Both the position numbers and the translations under genes were made by a program. The notes below the pieces were generated by a model. The model was not told where the DNA came from. It was given only the letters and a program-made list of their open reading frames with translations, and made no database searches. Shown here one piece after another: positions 4,246 to 6,736 of a stretch of 6,736 nucleotides of DNA. Numbering within the stretch: position 1 is the first letter of the stretch; every line of letters begins with the position of its first letter. Source of the DNA: an uncultured Clostridia bacterium (GTDB taxonomy: Bacteria > Bacillota > Clostridia > Oscillospirales > Ruminococcaceae). Location of the stretch: the NCBI GenBank assembly GCA_947302065.1, contig CAMYUO010000107.1, positions 1-6,736 on the forward strand, in the 5' to 3' direction.

Positions 4246-6736
4246 ATGAAAAAAACAAAAAGTAAAGTATTAAGCATTGTTCTGTGTTTGTGCATGATAT
4301 TCCCGTATATGACGGGGTTCAGCATGATCGCAGACGCAGAGGAAACGCAGCTCAAGGAAACGATAGTATTTGGGGACCTTGGTCTTACAAACGCAACACA
4401 GTATCTTGAACCGTTTGCAGGAAAAGGTTTTACCGTTCAGTTTGCGGGCGGATCTAATGACGGAAAGTATTATACCACAGGCAGTGGTACACGTGTGTAC
4501 GGCAACGGTACTATGACTGTTACTTCCAAGGGCGGTGTTCTGACTGAGATAGAGGTAACATATGACAGCAGTTACAAGCCTTCATCAGCTGACGAGGTCG
4601 TCAATGTCGGAAGTTACGCCGCAGAGACCGGTACATGGACCGGTGCTGCTGCTTCCGTCACATTTACCAGACCCTCAGGCACCGGTCACTGGCGTGTTAA
4701 ATCAGTCAAGGCTAAATCTGTTGAGATCAAAACCACACAGCTGACATCAGGTATGCTGGATGGACAGAGTTCTTCGGCGGTCGTAACACCCGATATCACC
4801 ACCGGTTTTACTGCAGTAACTGATACATCTGCTATCGAGGTGTGGCCTGACGCACCAAAAGACGCTAAGACATATCTGTTTTATGGATTTGACAGCACAA
4901 ATAAGTACTGGAATGTAGCTGTTTTTGAAGAAGGTAAATTCAAGAATCACACCAGCGGTATTTTTTCTGTTTCCAGCACGCTTCAGCTCCTGCAAAGCGA
5001 TAAGATCTACTTTACAAGCGGCGATTTGCCGGCTGAGGCTGCAGTCAAGACAGCTCCGCAGGCTAACGATCTTACATACAGCGGTCAGGCACTGGCTCTT
5101 GTTTCTGCAGGTGTGGCTGAGACCGGCACAATGCAATATCAGCTCGGAACAAACGCAACTGAAGAGCCTACCGGCACATGGGCTGATAGTATTCCCGAAA
5201 AGACCGATGCAGATGACTATTTCGTTTGGTACAGAGCTTATGTTGACGATACCAATATAAGCGCTGCCGGCTGCGTTAAGGCTGAAATAGCTCCTAAGGC
5301 TGTCAAGGTCAGCGGTATCACAGCAAATGATAAGGTGTACGATAACCAGACCGCTGCAACTCTTGATTGCAGCAATGCAGCATTTGACGGCATCGTTGAA
5401 GGTGACACACTTACAGTTTCTGCAGCGGGTGCTTTGGCTGATGCAAACGCAGGCGATGACAAGACCGTTAATATCTCCGGTCTTACACTCGGCGGCGCAA
5501 GTGCAGCTAACTATGCTGTATCAGATACAGGCAGCCAGACTACTGCAACAGCAGATATTCTCGCCAGAGCAGTAAAAGTAACAAATGTTCTGGCAGATAA
5601 TAAGGTATATGACGGTACAACTACCGCAAATATGATGACTATGCTCGCCGATTTCGATAATATGGTAGAAGGCGATGATCTTACAGTTTCAGCAACAGGT
5701 ACATATGCTGATGCTAACATCGGCGTTGACAAGATAGTTACTATCACAAGTCTTACTCTTGGCGGCGAAAGCGCTTCTAACTATGTTATTTCACCTGTTG
5801 GTACACAGACCGCAACGACAGCATCCATCACTGCTAAGGTCGTTACAGTCAGCGGCATCACAGCTGAAGATAAGGTTTATGACGGCAACACCGGTGCAAC
5901 TCTTGATTGCAGCAATGCAGTATTTGATGGCAAAGCTGAGGGCGACGTGCTCACAGTTACAGCTGTCGGTACTTTTGCAGATGCAAATGCAGGCGAAAAC
6001 AAGACTGTTAATATCTCCGGTTATGTTCTCGGCGGCGAAAGCGCTTCTAACTACGTTATTTCACCTCAGGGCACGCAGACCGCAACAATGGCAGCTATCA
6101 CTGCTAAGCCTGTTACAGTCAGCGGCATCGTTGCAAGCAACAAGGTATATGATAAGAATGTAAATGCTTCACTGTATTTCAATAATGCAGTATTTGATGG
6201 CAAAGCTGAGGACGACGTGCTCACAGTTACAGCTGTCGGTACTTTTGCAGATGCAAATGCAGGCGAAAACAAGACTGTTAATATCTCCGGTTATGTTCTC
6301 GGCGGCACAAGCGTTAACAACTACACTCTTGCAGCTGAAGGCAATCAGACAACTGCAACCGCTACTATAATCAAGAAGAATGTAATAGTAAACGGTATCA
6401 CAGCTGAAGATAAATTCTATGACGGTACGACAACTGCAACATTTGATACTGATGAGGCATCATTCAACGGACTTATTTCCGGTGATACCCTTACAGTTTC
6501 AGCAACAGGTGATTTTGAAAATGAGATCGTTGGCACCAACAAGCTTGTCAGGATCACCGGACTTACTCTCGGCGGCGCAAGCGCAGATAACTACGCATTT
6601 GCTCTGACCGGCAATCAGACAACATCAACAGCAGACATCGAAAAGAGACTCGTTATCGTTGCTGCAGACAATCAGACAGTTACTATCGGCGGCGAGATCG
6701 ATACTTCACTTGCTAAGGTCATCAGTCTGAACTTTG
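4246..6736 (+). CDS. Large secreted repeat protein with YDG-type domains, 3' end beyond window
   Basis: The frame stays open from the ATG at 4246 to the right edge (830 codons). GAGGG (4234-4238), seven bases upstream, supports this start. Residues 1-31 form a signal peptide (basic MKKTKSK, hydrophobic core, cleavage after ADA-31). About 32-165 is a beta-rich domain with KYYTTGSGTRVYGNGTMTV and GTWTG/GTGHW motifs, a module style found in secreted bacterial proteins; I cannot name it. About 264-350 matches a YSG...MQYQLGTNA...VWYRAYVDD extracellular module. Residues 352-801 are five YDG-like repeats of exactly 90 residues. From 802 an MBG-like strand pattern starts (LVIVAADNQTVTIGG). Such arrays act as stalks on cell-surface adhesins or enzymes. 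The functional tip and any anchor (LPXTG, dockerin or SLH) must lie outside the window. It is preceded by its own promoter and a long structured leader. Confidence 0.85.
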   Translation, partial: MKKTKSKVLSIVLCLCMIFPYMTGFSMIADAEETQLKETIVFGDLGLTNATQYLEPFAGKGFTVQFAGGSNDGKYYTTGSGTRVYGNGTMTVTSKGGVLTEIEVTYDSSYKPSSADEVVNVGSYAAETGTWTGAAASVTFTRPSGTGHWRVKSVKAKSVEIKTTQLTSGMLDGQSSSAVVTPDITTGFTAVTDTSAIEVWPDAPKDAKTYLFYGFDSTNKYWNVAVFEEGKFKNHTSGIFSVSSTLQLLQSDKIYFTSGDLPAEAAVKTAPQANDLTYSGQALALVSAGVAETGTMQYQLGTNATEEPTGTWADSIPEKTDADDYFVWYRAYVDDTNISAAGCVKAEIAPKAVKVSGITANDKVYDNQTAATLDCSNAAFDGIVEGDTLTVSAAGALADANAGDDKTVNISGLTLGGASAANYAVSDTGSQTTATADILARAVKVTNVLADNKVYDGTTTANMMTMLADFDNMVEGDDLTVSATGTYADANIGVDKIVTITSLTLGGESASNYVISPVGTQTATTASITAKVVTVSGITAEDKVYDGNTGATLDCSNAVFDGKAEGDVLTVTAVGTFADANAGENKTVNISGYVLGGESASNYVISPQGTQTATMAAITAKPVTVSGIVASNKVYDKNVNASLYFNNAVFDGKAEDDVLTVTAVGTFADANAGENKTVNISGYVLGGTSVNNYTLAAEGNQTTATATIIKKNVIVNGITAEDKFYDGTTTATFDTDEASFNGLISGDTLTVSATGDFENEIVGTNKLVRITGLTLGGASADNYAFALTGNQTTSTADIEKRLVIVAADNQTVTIGGEIDTSLAKVISLNF
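5299..5568 (+). repeat. YDG-like repeat unit 1
   Basis: Residues 352-441 of the surface protein. The key tyrosine is Tyr365 and the motif reads Y-D-N instead of Y-D-G. It contains LDCSNA with an unpaired-looking cysteine, GDTLTVSA, and LGGASAANYAV. A 24-base block (5356-5379) is identical to unit 3. Confidence 0.8.
5569..5838 (+). repeat. YDG-like repeat unit 2
   Basis: Residues 442-531, with a canonical YDGTT motif at 455-459. This unit lacks the LDCSNA segment of units 1 and 3, reading MMTMLADFDN instead. Its end (GGESASNYVISP, 5761-5796) is shared with unit 3 with one base difference. Confidence 0.8.
5839..6108 (+). repeat. YDG-like repeat unit 3
   Basis: Residues 532-621, with YDGN at 545-548. 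Bases 5914-6036 match unit 4 with a single difference over 123 bp (GGC versus GAC, Gly to Asp). The start of the unit resembles unit 1 and its end resembles unit 2, so it is a mosaic. Confidence 0.8.
6109..6378 (+). repeat. YDG-like repeat unit 4
   Basis: Residues 622-711. The motif reads Y-D-K (635-637) and the following segment diverges (KNVNASLYFNNA). Bases 6184-6306 are then almost identical to unit 3, and the last third diverges again (GGTSVNNYTLAAEG). Confidence 0.8.
6379..6648 (+). repeat. YDG-like repeat unit 5
   Basis: Residues 712-801, with YDGTTTAT at 725-732, the closest of the five to the general YDG pattern. The DANAG segment of units 1, 3 and 4 is replaced by ENEIVG. It is the last unit; a different module follows at residue 802. 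Confidence 0.8.

Noticed and set aside
5299..6648. CRISPR-like periodic repeats
   Set aside because: The 270-bp period lies within an open frame and encodes 90-residue domains; there are no short repeats with unique spacers.

Overview
The window looks like a Clostridia-type Firmicute chromosome, most like Ruminococcus or a relative. This is an inference from strong GAGG-type ribosome binding sites, SigA-type promoters with TGn-extended -10 boxes, a Ser/Asp-rich lipoprotein, and a secreted protein built from YDG-type repeats. No taxonomic marker gene is present.

Region 1 (about 85-3342, + strand) is a compact four-gene transcription unit with its own promoter and terminator. In order it encodes a PqqD-like protein (a peptide-binding RRE fold), an HPr-kinase/PEPCK-fold kinase, an S24/S26-type peptidase of the Ser/His (ER-like) class, and a half-size ABC exporter with no fused peptidase domain. 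All three gene junctions are ATGA overlaps, so translation is probably coupled. The gene set has the logic of a RiPP maturation and export cassette: recognise a leader, phosphorylate, cleave, export. No precursor peptide and no radical-SAM or cyclase gene is visible in the window. Functions are inferred from motifs.

Region 2 (3289-3834) carries back-to-back terminators for the convergent genes, then a minus-strand lipoprotein gene. The lipoprotein is almost entirely Ser/Asp/Thr/Gly-rich after its lipobox and ends in a short hydrophobic tail.

Region 3 (3835-4245) is a divergent intergenic region with two near-consensus promoters facing opposite ways. The rightward one produces a leader of about 165 nt. 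That leader can form two mutually exclusive sets of hairpins and contains a perfect AGGAGG followed by a three-codon reading frame. It matches no riboswitch class I recognise.

Region 4 (4246 to the window edge, + strand) is the first 830 codons of a large secreted surface protein. It has a signal peptide, a beta-rich N-terminal domain, a YSG/VWY-type module, five YDG-like repeats of exactly 90 residues (270 bp) with signs of recent sequence homogenisation, and the start of a different (MBG-like) module. It is cut by the window edge.
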